Positions 27,563 to 36,749 of a DNA stretch of 64,000 nt are shown one piece after another. The DNA lies in assembly GCA_963790545.1 (NCBI GenBank), contig CAWBPA010000016.1, positions 124,001-188,000 on the forward strand, given 5' to 3'. The translations under genes and the position numbers were made by a program. Source of the DNA: DATBJG01 sp963790545. GTDB lineage: Bacteria; Acidobacteriota; Vicinamibacteria; Vicinamibacterales; JAMQPK01. The number at the start of each line of letters is the position of its first letter. The stretch's first letter is position 1. The notes beneath the pieces are model-generated. The model was not told the DNA's origin. It saw only the letters and a list, made by a program, of their open reading frames with translations, and made no database searches.

Positions 27563-28677
27563 TGGGCACACGCATCCTTCTCATCTCCCTACTCGCCGTG
27601 CAGGCCTCACTCCCCGGCCGCGCGCAGACGCAGACACCAGCCGATGCCTGGCCGCAGTTCCGGAACAATCCCAAGCTCACGGGCGTGGCCCCGACGGCAC
27701 CGCCGGCGAACCTGAAACTTCTTTGGAAGTACGAGGCCGGCGACGTGATCGACTCCTCGGCGGCCATTGCCAACGGCGTCGTGTATGTGGGCATTGGCAG
27801 TGGCGAGCTGATTGCCATTGAACTTGCCACCGGGGCCCTGCGATGGAAGTACGCGACCAAGAACCTGATCGGTGAATCTTCACCCGCGGTTGGCCCTGAT
27901 GCTGTGTATGTCGGCGATCTCGCCGGTCTGGTGCACGCCGTCAGCCAGAGCGACGGGAAACCCCTCTGGACGTTCAAGACGGGAGGGGAAATCAAATCGT
28001 CGCCGATTCTGGTGAAGGAGCTGGTCCTCATTGGTTCGTACGACGGCCACCTGTACGCGCTCGAGGCGCGCACCGGCAAGTTGAAATGGAAGGTCGTGAC
28101 CGAAGGCCCCGTCCACGCGACACCGGCTGTTCAGGGCGATCTGGTATTCATTGCCGGCTGCGACGAGAAGTTCCGGGCGATTCGCATTTCGGACGGGAAG
28201 CAGGAGTACGAGATTGATTCCGGGGCCTACACGGGTGCGTCCCCGGTGCTCGACGGCGAGCGCGCGTACTTCGGGACCTTCAACTACGAGGTCATGGCGC
28301 TCGATCTCAAAGGCCGCAAGATCGTGTGGCGTTACCGGGATCCGGCGCGTTCGTTCCCTTACTATTCATCTGCCGCCTTGAGCAACGGACGCGTCGTGGT
28401 TGGTGGACGCGACAAGATGGTCCATGCCATCGATGCAGCCAGCGGCAAGGCCGCGTGGACGTTCGCAACCCGTGCACGCGTGGATTCCTCGCCGGCCGTT
28501 GCGGGTGGCCGCGTTTACATCGGCTCGAACGATGGCCGGCTCTACGTCCTCGATCTTGCGACCGGTCAGAAGCAGTGGGAATTCGACGCGGGCGCGGCAA
28601 TCACGGCGTCGCCAGCCATCGCCGCCGGCCGCGTGGTCGTGGGGTCGCAGGATGGCGTGATTTACGCCTTCGGATAG
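27562..28677 (+). CDS. PQQ-like beta-propeller protein (paralog 4), BamB-like
   Basis: 371 residues from the ATG at 27562, which overlaps the preceding stop. A signal peptide (ILLISLLAVQASLPGRAQ) precedes AWPQFRNNPKLTGVAP. The body is a very regular propeller: AIANGVVYVGIGSGELIAIE, ILVKELVLIGSYDGHLYALE and AVAGGRVYIGSNDGRLYVLD. Among the paralogs it is closest to the compact BamB-like type. It ends just before the convergent antiporter gene. Confidence 0.9.
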   Translation: MGTRILLISLLAVQASLPGRAQTQTPADAWPQFRNNPKLTGVAPTAPPANLKLLWKYEAGDVIDSSAAIANGVVYVGIGSGELIAIELATGALRWKYATKNLIGESSPAVGPDAVYVGDLAGLVHAVSQSDGKPLWTFKTGGEIKSSPILVKELVLIGSYDGHLYALEARTGKLKWKVVTEGPVHATPAVQGDLVFIAGCDEKFRAIRISDGKQEYEIDSGAYTGASPVLDGERAYFGTFNYEVMALDLKGRKIVWRYRDPARSFPYYSSAALSNGRVVVGGRDKMVHAIDAASGKAAWTFATRARVDSSPAVAGGRVYIGSNDGRLYVLDLATGQKQWEFDAGAAITASPAIAAGRVVVGSQDGVIYAFG

Positions 28678-28711
28678 AACGGCGGCGCTCTGTCGGCGGG
28701 TCGACACGCCG

Positions 28712-30094
28712 TCAAGATTCCGCCGGCATCAATCGCTGCAACACCGGCGTGGTCGCCATCGTCGTCACGAGCGCCATCAGGACCATCATCGTGAACAGCG
28801 TTGGCGAGATGACGCCGAGATCCAGCCCCACGTTCAGCACGATCAACTCCATCAGCCCGCGCGTGTTCATCAGCACACCCAGACCGGCCGCGTAGCGCCA
28901 GCCCAGCCCGCTGACTCGAGCGGCGACGAATGTCCCGCCGAACTTGCCGAGCGTCGCAACGGCAATAATCACCCCACAAATCAGCCACTCGGACGCGCCC
29001 GATAGCAGCCCGATTTCCGTCCGCATTCCCGTGAAGGCAAAAAAGGCCGGAAGCAGCAGGATCGTCACCAGGTTTTCGAGATTCTGCTTGAGAGTGCGGG
29101 CGAGCGCGCTGTCGTGAGGAAAGACCGCCCCAAACAGGAACGCTCCGAAGATGGCGTGTACGCCGATCACTTCCGTCGCCAGTGACGCGACCAGCACACC
29201 AGCCAGCGTGAGCGCGATCGCGCCGCCCGGTGTCGGCAGTCCGTAAACGGACCGCGTAAATCGCGGAACCGCAGGCCGGACCACGACGAACATGAACGCA
29301 ATGAACCCCAGTGTAGCCCCGGCAATCCACATTGCGCTGTCGGCGTTTCCTTGAACGACTCCAACCACAAACGCCAGCAAACACCACGCGGTGACGTCAC
29401 CGACCGCCGCGCACGTGAGGGCGAGCACTCCCAGCTCGCTTCGGATGATCCCGCGATCGGAAAGGATGCGCGCCAGAACCGGGAACGCGGTGATCGACAT
29501 GGCGACGCCGAGAAACAGTGCGAAGTTCGTGAACGGCACGGTGTTCGTGGACAAACGAGGGTAAAGAGGAAGTGCCAGCGCCGATCCGAGAACGAATGGC
29601 AGGACGATGCTGGCATGCGAGATGGCGATGGTGGTATGCGCGTTCCCACGAAGCCGATCGGAATTGAGCTCGAGGCCGACCAGGAACATGTAGAGGATCA
29701 CACCCAACTGCGCGACGAGACCCAGGTAGGGCGCGACCTCCGGGGGCAGAATGAATTGATACGCTTCGGGCGAGATCCGTCCCAAGAGCGACGGACCCAG
29801 CAGAATTCCGCCAACGACTTCGCCAATGACCGGGGGTTGACCGATGAGTGTGAACGCACGGCCGACAATGCGCCCGACCACGATGACGGCCGTGAGCGCG
29901 ATCAGGAGATGGCGTAAGGCATCGTCGGCAGCGCCCCTGATCCCCGGCTCGCTGGATGCCGAAGTAGCAGGCGCGAGCGGCGCCTCCAGCGTGTCGCCGT
30001 AGCTCCGAATGACCAGAAACACGGCCACGGCGGCCAGCAGCAACGCGGCGTACGCCACCACGACCCGGGTTGACCCGCGCTCGGTCCACATCAC
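28712..30094 (-). CDS. Cation:proton antiporter (Kef/CPA2 type)
   Basis: 460 residues, about 12-13 membrane helices. Family features include GQPPVIGEVVGGILLGPSLLG, then LYMFLVGLELNSDRLRG and the discontinuous-helix region FNAL-type replaced by FTNFALFLGVAMSITAFPVL. Near the end, GVLMNTRGLMELIVLNVGLD is conserved in Kef/NapA-like exchangers. There is no C-terminal TrkA-N/RCK domain, so it is the short form. It exchanges K+ or Na+ for H+ across the inner membrane; which ion is not evident. It stands alone. Confidence 0.92.
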   Translation of the reverse strand: MMWTERGSTRVVVAYAALLLAAVAVFLVIRSYGDTLEAPLAPATSASSEPGIRGAADDALRHLLIALTAVIVVGRIVGRAFTLIGQPPVIGEVVGGILLGPSLLGRISPEAYQFILPPEVAPYLGLVAQLGVILYMFLVGLELNSDRLRGNAHTTIAISHASIVLPFVLGSALALPLYPRLSTNTVPFTNFALFLGVAMSITAFPVLARILSDRGIIRSELGVLALTCAAVGDVTAWCLLAFVVGVVQGNADSAMWIAGATLGFIAFMFVVVRPAVPRFTRSVYGLPTPGGAIALTLAGVLVASLATEVIGVHAIFGAFLFGAVFPHDSALARTLKQNLENLVTILLLPAFFAFTGMRTEIGLLSGASEWLICGVIIAVATLGKFGGTFVAARVSGLGWRYAAGLGVLMNTRGLMELIVLNVGLDLGVISPTLFTMMVLMALVTTMATTPVLQRLMPAES

Positions 30095-30165
30095 AAGTCA
30101 GTTTTCACATCAAAGCTAAACGCTGAGGTCGCAGAGGTCGCCGAGGACGCAGAGGAAAGTTGAGT
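30095..30165. repeat. CGCAGAGG-type short repeat between antiporter and flavoprotein
   Basis: GCTGAGGTCGCAGAGGTCGC with further CGAGGACGCAGAGG words, a 9-bp step, in the gap between antiporter and flavoprotein. Same family as 19300 and 46787. Confidence 0.7.
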
Positions 30166-31488
30166 TCATGGTTTGCGCCCGTCCGGGAGCGTCAGCTCGT
30201 TGGCTTTTTGATTGGTCTGATCGGCGGGCGTGCCGGCATCCCACTTTGGAATTGCGGCTTTCCCGGGCGGATAGAGCGACTCCATCGGACTCCACACCTG
30301 ATCGACGCGGTTGGTGAACAGATCGCCGATGAGGAGATCGGTCACCGTCCCCTGCAGGTGCGGATAATCGCGAACGAAGTTGCCGAAACTGAATCCGTCG
30401 TAGTACTCGCACACGAGCCGGCGCATACGGTCGACGCCCTCGTTGAACACCGGCCCCCAGCGGCCAAGCTGACCGGCGGAAGTGTCTCCCGTTTCAAATC
30501 CGTCGCAAATCGCATCGGCTGCCATCTCGCCGGAACGAAGGGCAAGCAGCACGCCTGAGGAGTAGAGCGGATCGAGAAAGCCAAATGCGTCGCCGACGAG
30601 CACCCACCCTTCGCCCGCGACCTGCTTGGCTCGGTACGAGTAGTCTTTCGTCGCGAAATAGCCGGTCACGCGTGTGCCGGTTGACACGCGTTCTTTGACA
30701 ACCTGACACCGTTCAACCTCCTCTTCATAGGTCTGTGCGTAGTTGACTCGACCCTTGAACAGATAGTCGAACGGCGCGACAACGCCAACGCTGACGATGT
30801 TGTTGTGGAGCGGGATGTACCAGAACCATCCGTTCTTGTTCGCGGTCTGGAGCACCATGGTCGCCCCTTCGTCCCGCCCGGTATCGCGAAAGGCGCCTTC
30901 CCAATAGGTCCAGATCGCGCCTTTGTTGAGGACCGGATCCCAGACGCGCAGCCTGAGCCGATTCTGCAACAGGCCGTTTTGACCGCTCGCGTCCACCACG
31001 ACCCGGGCGCGGATCTCCCGAAACGATCCGTCCTGATCCTTGATTGACACGCCGACCGCACGTTCCCCCTCGAACAGCACATCGTGCACGCGCACCCCTT
31101 CGTGCACCTCCACGCCGTGCTCCCGTGCATTGTTCAGCATGAGTTGATCGAACTCACTGCGAACCACCTGCCACGTCTGAGAGCACTCGTGCGGTTTGTT
31201 GTCCCAGAAGTAAAACGGCGCCGAGAGCTTGCCGTTGGCATTGACGAACTGCACGCTGTACTTCTTGACGAAGTGGCTCTTCTGCATCTTCGGCAGCATG
31301 TTGAGCCGCTTGAGGACCCAGTAGGTCTCCGGAATGAGCGATTCGCCAATATGGAATCGCGGGAACCGCTCCCGTTCGAACAGCTGCACCCGATATCCCC
31401 GCTGCGCAATCAGCGTTGACGTCGTGGATCCGGCTGGTCCGCCGCCAATGACGACCACATCCGGATTGTTTTCCTTTCCGTCACTCAT
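30166..31488 (-). CDS. FAD-dependent oxidoreductase, flavin-halogenase-like
   Basis: 440 residues. The N-terminal FAD motif VVVIGGGPAGSTTSTLIAQR is followed by ERFPRFHIGESLIPETYWVL. Near residue 222 NGWFWYIPLHNNIVSVGVV contains the W-x-W-x-I-P pattern typical of flavin-dependent halogenases. The second FAD motif is GWVLVGDAFGFLDPLYSSGV. Whether it halogenates cannot be decided; related enzymes without halogenase activity exist. It is downstream of a CoA ligase, thioesterase and HemN-like enzyme on the same strand, across a structured 300-bp gap, and may act on the same product. Confidence 0.83.
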   Translation of the reverse strand: MSDGKENNPDVVVIGGGPAGSTTSTLIAQRGYRVQLFERERFPRFHIGESLIPETYWVLKRLNMLPKMQKSHFVKKYSVQFVNANGKLSAPFYFWDNKPHECSQTWQVVRSEFDQLMLNNAREHGVEVHEGVRVHDVLFEGERAVGVSIKDQDGSFREIRARVVVDASGQNGLLQNRLRLRVWDPVLNKGAIWTYWEGAFRDTGRDEGATMVLQTANKNGWFWYIPLHNNIVSVGVVAPFDYLFKGRVNYAQTYEEEVERCQVVKERVSTGTRVTGYFATKDYSYRAKQVAGEGWVLVGDAFGFLDPLYSSGVLLALRSGEMAADAICDGFETGDTSAGQLGRWGPVFNEGVDRMRRLVCEYYDGFSFGNFVRDYPHLQGTVTDLLIGDLFTNRVDQVWSPMESLYPPGKAAIPKWDAGTPADQTNQKANELTLPDGRKP

Positions 31489-31530
31489 TCACGATCTCCA
31501 CGAACGAGATGTTACCTGGAATAATTCACG

Positions 31531-31765
31531 GGACGCGGATCGCCGCGGATTCAACGGATCTGTTGCCCCATATATATCGCTGCCGGGCCAACGGCGACCG
31601 GTAGCCTGGCGCAGCCAGGCTCGTGAAAGGTGAGTGATTCGAGGATAAGAGCGCCCAACAGGAAGAATCTCGCGCTCTTATCCTCGAATCGCTCACCTTT
31701 TACGCGCGCCTGCGGCGCGACCGGTCGCCGATCCGCGCTGATCCGCGTTCATCCGCGTCTCGTCA
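31531..31765. repeat. Nested inverted-repeat element (long cruciform) flanked by CGCGGAT words
   Basis: The 300-bp gap 31489-31788 has no gene. Its centre is a 29-bp inverted repeat with one mismatch (31626-31654 against 31672-31700, loop 17 nt, core GATTCGAGGATAAGAGCGC). Outside this, each arm has a small hairpin (AGCCTGGC-GCA-GCCAGGCT on the left, CGCGCCTGCGGCGCG on the right). Further out is a perfect 10-bp pair GGCGACCGGT/ACCGGTCGCC (31593-31602, 31720-31729). Outermost are CGCGGAT words in inverted orientation. Confidence 0.88.
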
Positions 31766-31788
31766 AGAGGAGGCCCGGCAGCGGACTC

Positions 31789-33102
31789 TCACTCCTCGAT
31801 CACTAACCGCCGTGCTTTCATCTCGAACCTGGGAAGTCTTCCACTTTCCACAACGTGGACCGGTATCGTCAATCCCAGCGCTTCGCGCAACTGCTGCGAC
31901 ACATGGGTTGCAATGCCGGGACCGTCCGACGCGTGCGGAACCAGCTCGATCTCGAGCGATATCGTCCGCATCGCGCCGGCACGTCGAACCGTCGATCGGA
32001 ACTCGACGACCTCGTCGAACCGTCGGACGACCGACTCGACGGCCGATGGATAGACGTTGACACCCCGGACATTGATCATATCGTCAGCGCGCGCCAGGAT
32101 GCCGCCTTCGAGACGTGCCCACGTACGGCCGCAGCGGCACGGATCGGAGCACCGGACCACGATGTCGCCGGTGCGATAACGAATGACGGGACTCAGCGTT
32201 CGCCCGAGGTTCGTGACGACCAGTTCACCCGGCTGGCCGTCGGGCACCGCTTCGAGTGTGGACGGATCCAGGACCTCGCAGACGTATTCGCTCTCGTTCA
32301 GGTGCAGGAACCCGGGCTGTTCCCAGCATTCGAAGCTGACCGGCCCCACTTCGGTCAGGCCGTGATGGTCGATGACCCGGGCGCCCCAGCTGCGCTCGAT
32401 TCGTTCTCGCGTCGCAGGGATGCTGCCGCCAGGCTCCCCCGCAACAATGAGCACGCGGACGCTGCTCTCCGAAAGCGGCCGATGATCCGCGCGAATCTCG
32501 GCTGCCACTTCTGCCAGTCGAAGCGCGTACGTGGGCGTGCAGCACAGCACCGTCGGCTCGATGGTTTCGATCATCGCAAGGCGCAGCTGGCTCGACATGC
32601 CGCCGCCGGGCACGCAGTGCGCGCCGATCTGGCATCCCGCCTCGAAAGCGGTCCAGAACGCCAGGAACGGGCCGAACGAGAACGGAAAGAAAATGCGGTC
32701 GTGCCGATCGACCCGGGCCCCGCGATACACGGTCTTCCAGCACTCGAGCATCCATTGCCAGTTCTCGTTGGTATCGACCCACCGCAGCGGCTGGCCGGTC
32801 GTCGATGACGTCTGGCAGTACCTCGTGTACTGGTCGATCGGCTCGCAGAAGGCCGTGCCCCAGGGGGGGTGCGCGATCTGATCGGCCACGAGCTCGGTCT
32901 TGGTCGTCAGCGGCAGCTGCGAAAGATCGCGGGGCAGGTCGAGCGCATCGGGACGCACGCCGGCCCGATCCAGCTTGGTCGTGTAGAAGCGGTTCGGTCC
33001 GTGGATGCGGGCGAGCAGGCGTTGAAGCCGCTGCCCTTGCAACCCGGCAAGAGCACTTCGGTCGGCACGTTCCGCCGACGGAATGTCCAGCTCTCGCGTC
33101 AC
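31789..33102 (-). CDS. Phenylacetate-CoA ligase-like adenylate-forming enzyme
   Basis: About 437 residues from the GTG at 33102, four bases after the thioesterase stop; a longer frame from 33207 only overlaps the thioesterase. Motifs of the PaaK-like AMP-binding family are present: TSSTTGQPLRW (phosphate loop), HHGLTEVGPVSFECWEQPGF, RTGDIVVRCSDPCRCGRTWA with clustered cysteines, and the C-terminal LARADDMINVRGVNVYPSAV. It should activate an aryl or acyl acid with ATP and CoA. It is third in the row after the HemN-like and thioesterase genes. Confidence 0.9.
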   Translation of the reverse strand: MTRELDIPSAERADRSALAGLQGQRLQRLLARIHGPNRFYTTKLDRAGVRPDALDLPRDLSQLPLTTKTELVADQIAHPPWGTAFCEPIDQYTRYCQTSSTTGQPLRWVDTNENWQWMLECWKTVYRGARVDRHDRIFFPFSFGPFLAFWTAFEAGCQIGAHCVPGGGMSSQLRLAMIETIEPTVLCCTPTYALRLAEVAAEIRADHRPLSESSVRVLIVAGEPGGSIPATRERIERSWGARVIDHHGLTEVGPVSFECWEQPGFLHLNESEYVCEVLDPSTLEAVPDGQPGELVVTNLGRTLSPVIRYRTGDIVVRCSDPCRCGRTWARLEGGILARADDMINVRGVNVYPSAVESVVRRFDEVVEFRSTVRRAGAMRTISLEIELVPHASDGPGIATHVSQQLREALGLTIPVHVVESGRLPRFEMKARRLVIEE

Positions 33103-33106
33103 GATG

Positions 33107-33535
33107 CTACGTCTCGAGGCCGGCCGCGACCTGAAAGCGCGCAGCAATGTCGGGCGGAATGGGGATGCCCTTGAGCGGCTGGTTGGGCTGCTGGCTGGCA
33201 CACGCAATTGTCAGCACGCCGGTGGCAATCCTGGTCTCGTCGCGCGTCAGGACGCACGCGAACTGGATGGTCTTGGTCCCGATGGCCGTCACACGAAGCC
33301 AGACCTCGAACTCGTCTTCGAAGCGCAACGCCCGGTGAAACTCGAACGAGGCAGCAACACGGGGCCAGCCAATCTCGGAACCAGGCGGCGCCACGCTGAG
33401 TCCGACCGCTCGCCACATCGCGTGCTCGGCCTCCTCCATATACCGAAAGAACCAGCTGAAATGGACGATGCCGGCGGCGTCGGTCTCGTAGAACTGGACG
33501 CGGCGCTTGAGTCGGTATTCGGAAAGCGGTTGCAT
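33107..33535 (-). CDS. Acyl-CoA thioesterase, hotdog fold (4HBT family)
   Basis: 142 residues from the ATG at 33535, whose first base is shared with the HemN-like stop (TGATG). The signature FYETDAAGIVHFSWFFRYME with the catalytic aspartate matches the 4-hydroxybenzoyl-CoA thioesterase group (YbgC-like). It would hydrolyse acyl- or aryl-CoA or acyl-ACP thioesters in the cytoplasm. It is tightly coupled to the radical SAM gene before and the CoA ligase gene after. Confidence 0.92.
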   Translation of the reverse strand: MQPLSEYRLKRRVQFYETDAAGIVHFSWFFRYMEEAEHAMWRAVGLSVAPPGSEIGWPRVAASFEFHRALRFEDEFEVWLRVTAIGTKTIQFACVLTRDETRIATGVLTIACASQQPNQPLKGIPIPPDIAARFQVAAGLET

Positions 33536-34869
33536 CACGTATAGCGGATGCCTGCGTGCTCGGGCAGGAAGAAACGCCGCAGCAGGACGTCGACGCGCAG
33601 CAACCCCTCGCGCGAGAGCGCCACCTCATCGTCGCCGGCCGCTCGCAGAAAGCCATCGGCCTTGAGCGACCGAAAGGGCTCACGAAACCGATCGAGCACG
33701 TCGACGTGGTAGGTGTCTTGAAAGTAAGACGGGCGGATCGACCCGCGCTTCAGCTGGAGCACCAACTCGCGAATCAGTCGCTCCTCGTCGGTCGGGCGAT
33801 ACGCACGGCTCAAAGGGATCTCGCCCCGGGTTACCGCATCACGATACGTCTCCCAGGTGTCGAAATTCTGCATGTGCACGCCGCTGAGGTGACCGAACGA
33901 GGCCACGCCCAGTCCGACGAGGTCGGCGCCCTGCCAGAGGCGATCCGTGTACACAAAGCGGGTACGCGACGGGTCCTTGACGGCTGTGTATGCGCTGAGC
34001 ACGTGATACCCCGCATCTTCCAGGGCCTCGAACGCCTCGGCGACCCAGCGCCGTTTGGTTGACCAGCTCGCGACCGGCTCACTGAATCGGCCGGTGCCCT
34101 TCAGGAGATCGTGGCTGATGGCCGTGTTGTAGGGCAGCTCCATCTGATAGATGGTCACGCTTTCCGGATCGAGCTCGAGCGTCTTTTCGACGCACGCGTG
34201 CCAGTTCGCGTCGGTCTCTCCGAGCATCCCGGCAATGAGATCGATGTTGATCTGAGGAAAGCCGAGCGATCGCGCCTGCTCGTACGCGCGGAAGACTTCC
34301 GGTGAGCGGTGAGCCCGGCCGTTCAGCTCGAGAATCCGGTCGTCGAAATTTTCAACGCCAAGGCTCAGCCTGGTGACGCCCATGCGGCGGATTGCGGCCA
34401 GCTTGGGCTCCGTCAGCGTGCCCGGCTCGCATTCAAACGCAATCTCTTCGGCCTGCTTCCAGGGAGTTATCGCGCTCAGGCGGCCGACAAGCCGCTCGAG
34501 CTGGCGGGTCGACAGAAACGACGGAGTGCCGCCGCCGAAGTACACGAAATTCAGCGGACGGCCGGCGATGGCACGCTGCGACTGATACAGCTCCCACTCG
34601 CGCACCAGAACATCCAGGTACTCCGCAACCTCTTGAGCGTTCTTGTCGGTGTAGACCCTGAAGTAGCAGAAGTGACACCGTTTCCGGCAGAACGGAATGT
34701 GAAGGTACAGGCCGAGCGGAACACCCAGCTTGGGCTCGCTGCCGAGCGCCGGGCGTGCGTCGTGGTCAACCGCGTCCTTCGTCCACACGGAAAAGGGTGG
34801 GTAGTTCGCAACAAAATAGCTGCCAACCTCGGTTTGATCTTCGACGGCTGCGCGCCCGCTTTCGCTCAC
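33535..34869 (-). CDS. HemN-like radical SAM protein
   Basis: 444 residues. The radical SAM cluster motif is CRKRCHFCYF (CxxxCxxC) near residue 61, preceded by LGLYLHIPF as in HemN/HemW. VYFGGGTPSFLS and FECEPGTLTEPKLAAIRRMG, then GVTRLSLGVENFDDRILELN, follow in the usual order, with the HemN C-terminal domain after them. HemN-like proteins include coproporphyrinogen oxidases, heme chaperones, cyclopropanases and C-methyltransferases. Operon position with a thioesterase and CoA ligase argues for a biosynthetic rather than a heme role. First gene of its operon. Confidence 0.88.
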   Translation of the reverse strand: MSESGRAAVEDQTEVGSYFVANYPPFSVWTKDAVDHDARPALGSEPKLGVPLGLYLHIPFCRKRCHFCYFRVYTDKNAQEVAEYLDVLVREWELYQSQRAIAGRPLNFVYFGGGTPSFLSTRQLERLVGRLSAITPWKQAEEIAFECEPGTLTEPKLAAIRRMGVTRLSLGVENFDDRILELNGRAHRSPEVFRAYEQARSLGFPQINIDLIAGMLGETDANWHACVEKTLELDPESVTIYQMELPYNTAISHDLLKGTGRFSEPVASWSTKRRWVAEAFEALEDAGYHVLSAYTAVKDPSRTRFVYTDRLWQGADLVGLGVASFGHLSGVHMQNFDTWETYRDAVTRGEIPLSRAYRPTDEERLIRELVLQLKRGSIRPSYFQDTYHVDVLDRFREPFRSLKADGFLRAAGDDEVALSREGLLRVDVLLRRFFLPEHAGIRYT

Positions 34870-34967
34870 GAGTCAACTATAACAGACGGCACAGGGTTGA
34901 CACGCTTCGCGCCCTGACTGCAATATGCAGCGGCTCTTCGTCGTATTGATAGAGATCTGGATTCAAC

Positions 34968-35444
34968 ATGAGCACACACACGAGGCCAAAACGTATGGGA
35001 TGGGTGATCTTCGTCGCGGGAGCCGTGGTGTCCTGGGGAATCTACGGCGCGCTGCTCCACCAGGGGCAGACACAGCTGGGGAATCCTCTCAAAGCCCTGC
35101 TGTGCGTCGGCGTCGCGTACTTTCTGATTGGCGTGATTGTGCCGGTCGCTGGCCTGAGCGCTCAGGGGAGCCTGTCGGGATTCAACTCCACGGGCCTGAT
35201 GACGGCAACGATCGCCGGCGCGCTCGGTGCCGCCGGCGCGGCCTGCATCATCTGGGCATTCAAATCGGGAGGTCTGCCCGTCTACGTGATGCCGCTCGTC
35301 TTTGGCGGCGCTCCCATCGTGAACGTGCTGTTCTCAATGGTGCTCCACCCGCCCAAGTCGGCGATCAATCCAATGCTGTACTTGGGATTTCTGTTCGCGT
35401 CCGTCGGCGCGGGCATGGTGCTGTACTTCCGGCCAACTTCGTAG
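34968..35444 (+). CDS. Small membrane protein with EamA-like features
   Basis: 158 residues with about five membrane helices and two glycine-rich ones (TATIAGALGAAGAACIIWAF; VMPLVFGGAPIVNVLF). Layout resembles half of a drug/metabolite transporter (EamA) domain, but no clear family motif is seen. It is monocistronic: divergent from the HemN operon with a 98-bp gap and followed directly by a bidirectional terminator. Function unknown. Confidence 0.72.
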   Translation: MSTHTRPKRMGWVIFVAGAVVSWGIYGALLHQGQTQLGNPLKALLCVGVAYFLIGVIVPVAGLSAQGSLSGFNSTGLMTATIAGALGAAGAACIIWAFKSGGLPVYVMPLVFGGAPIVNVLFSMVLHPPKSAINPMLYLGFLFASVGAGMVLYFRPTS

Positions 35445-35473
35445 AAAAAAGGGGTCGGGAGACCCCCTTTTTC
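35445..35473. terminator. Bidirectional Rho-independent terminator
   Basis: AAAAAAGGGGTC, loop GGGA, then GACCCCCTTTTT: a GC stem flanked by A and T runs. It lies exactly between two convergent stop codons, so it can end transcription from both sides. Confidence 0.88.
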
Positions 35474-36738
35474 TATTTCGTTCGCGTTCCGATCGCGTAA
35501 AGAAACGACTCCGTCCGGATGAAGATCTGCCCCTCCGAGATTGCCGGCGAGCTGAGCGTGTACTCGCCGAGGTCGTTTTCGGCGAGCTTCACGAAATTGG
35601 GGCCGGCCTGCACGACGCTCGTCACACCGTCCTCGTCGGTGATGTAGATCTTCCCGTCAGCCAGCACGGCGGAGCCACTGTACGTGGCCGGACGCAGCCG
35701 CTGGCGGCCGTAAATCTCCTTGCCGGTTTTTGCGTCCAGGCACCACATGATGCCGCGGTCGTTGACGGCGTAAACATAGGTGCCGTCAGTCACCGGCGTC
35801 GGCACGTCGGGGCCGTTGTTGAACGACCACAACACGTGTGTGTTGGTGACGTCGCCACGTCCACCCACCTTCAAAGCCAGCATGGGGCGTTCTCTGGAAG
35901 GCACGACGATCATCTCGCCGTGGACAACCGGCGAGGCCACGATGCGGTATGAGCCATTGTTCGAAGGATTGAGCCCATCGGCTCGCCAGAGCTCCTTGCC
36001 GTTCGAGGGGTCATGGCCCGTCACGACGTCACCGCCCGTGATGACGATCTCGGTGGTGTTACCGTATCGAAGCAACGCCGGTGTGGTATATGAGTCGGGG
36101 GATTCGAACCGCGCGTTGGTCGGACGTTCGACACGCCAGATGGTCCGGCCGTTCGCCTTGCTGATGCGCAGAACGTACGACGGGTCGTTCGTTTTCATGC
36201 CGTGCAGCACCTGCACGTACAAGGAATCGCCAAAGAGGAGCGGCGACGACCCGTAGCCCCATTGCAAACCGAAAGCGCCGTAGTCGGCCTGGATGTCGCG
36301 CGCCCACAGCTCCTTGCCCTCGAAATCGAACGCCTTCAGGATCCCGGTGCCGGTCATCGCCCACACGTGCTGCCCGTCGGTCACGGGCGACGGCGACGAC
36401 ATGTTCTGCTTTTGCATTCGCACGTTGCCGCTGCCGAGCGGCTGCTTCCACCGCACCACACCCTTCGCGCGATCCACGCACCAGAGAAACAGCTGACTGC
36501 CTTCGGCCACATTGAGAAAAATGCGGTCACCCCAGACGATGGGCGTGGACCCGGACCAGGCCGGCAGCGCGAGCTTCCACACGATGTTTTCAGTGGGAGA
36601 CCAGCGAACCGGGAGGTTCTTCTCGGAGCTGAGGCCGTTCAGCGACGGCCCACGCCACTGCGGCCAGTTCTCCGCACGCGGAGTCGCCACGGCGATTGCG
36701 AGCACGGTCACCATCACAAACACACGCCAAAAATTCAT
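35473..36738 (-). CDS. PQQ-like beta-propeller protein (paralog 5)
   Basis: 421 residues with a signal peptide (FVMVTVLAIAVATPRA). The mature start NWPQWRGPSLNGLSSEKNLP and the phrase VWKLALPAWSGSTPIVWGDR are shared with paralogs 6 and 7, which lie directly upstream on the same strand. Blades include ILKAFDFEGKELWARDIQ and MLALKVGGRGDVTNTHVLWS. Predicted periplasmic. The three genes probably arose by tandem duplication and may form one transcript, although hairpins separate 5 from 6. Confidence 0.9.
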   Translation of the reverse strand: MNFWRVFVMVTVLAIAVATPRAENWPQWRGPSLNGLSSEKNLPVRWSPTENIVWKLALPAWSGSTPIVWGDRIFLNVAEGSQLFLWCVDRAKGVVRWKQPLGSGNVRMQKQNMSSPSPVTDGQHVWAMTGTGILKAFDFEGKELWARDIQADYGAFGLQWGYGSSPLLFGDSLYVQVLHGMKTNDPSYVLRISKANGRTIWRVERPTNARFESPDSYTTPALLRYGNTTEIVITGGDVVTGHDPSNGKELWRADGLNPSNNGSYRIVASPVVHGEMIVVPSRERPMLALKVGGRGDVTNTHVLWSFNNGPDVPTPVTDGTYVYAVNDRGIMWCLDAKTGKEIYGRQRLRPATYSGSAVLADGKIYITDEDGVTSVVQAGPNFVKLAENDLGEYTLSSPAISEGQIFIRTESFLYAIGTRTK

Positions 36739-36749
36739 GAATCCTCTTT

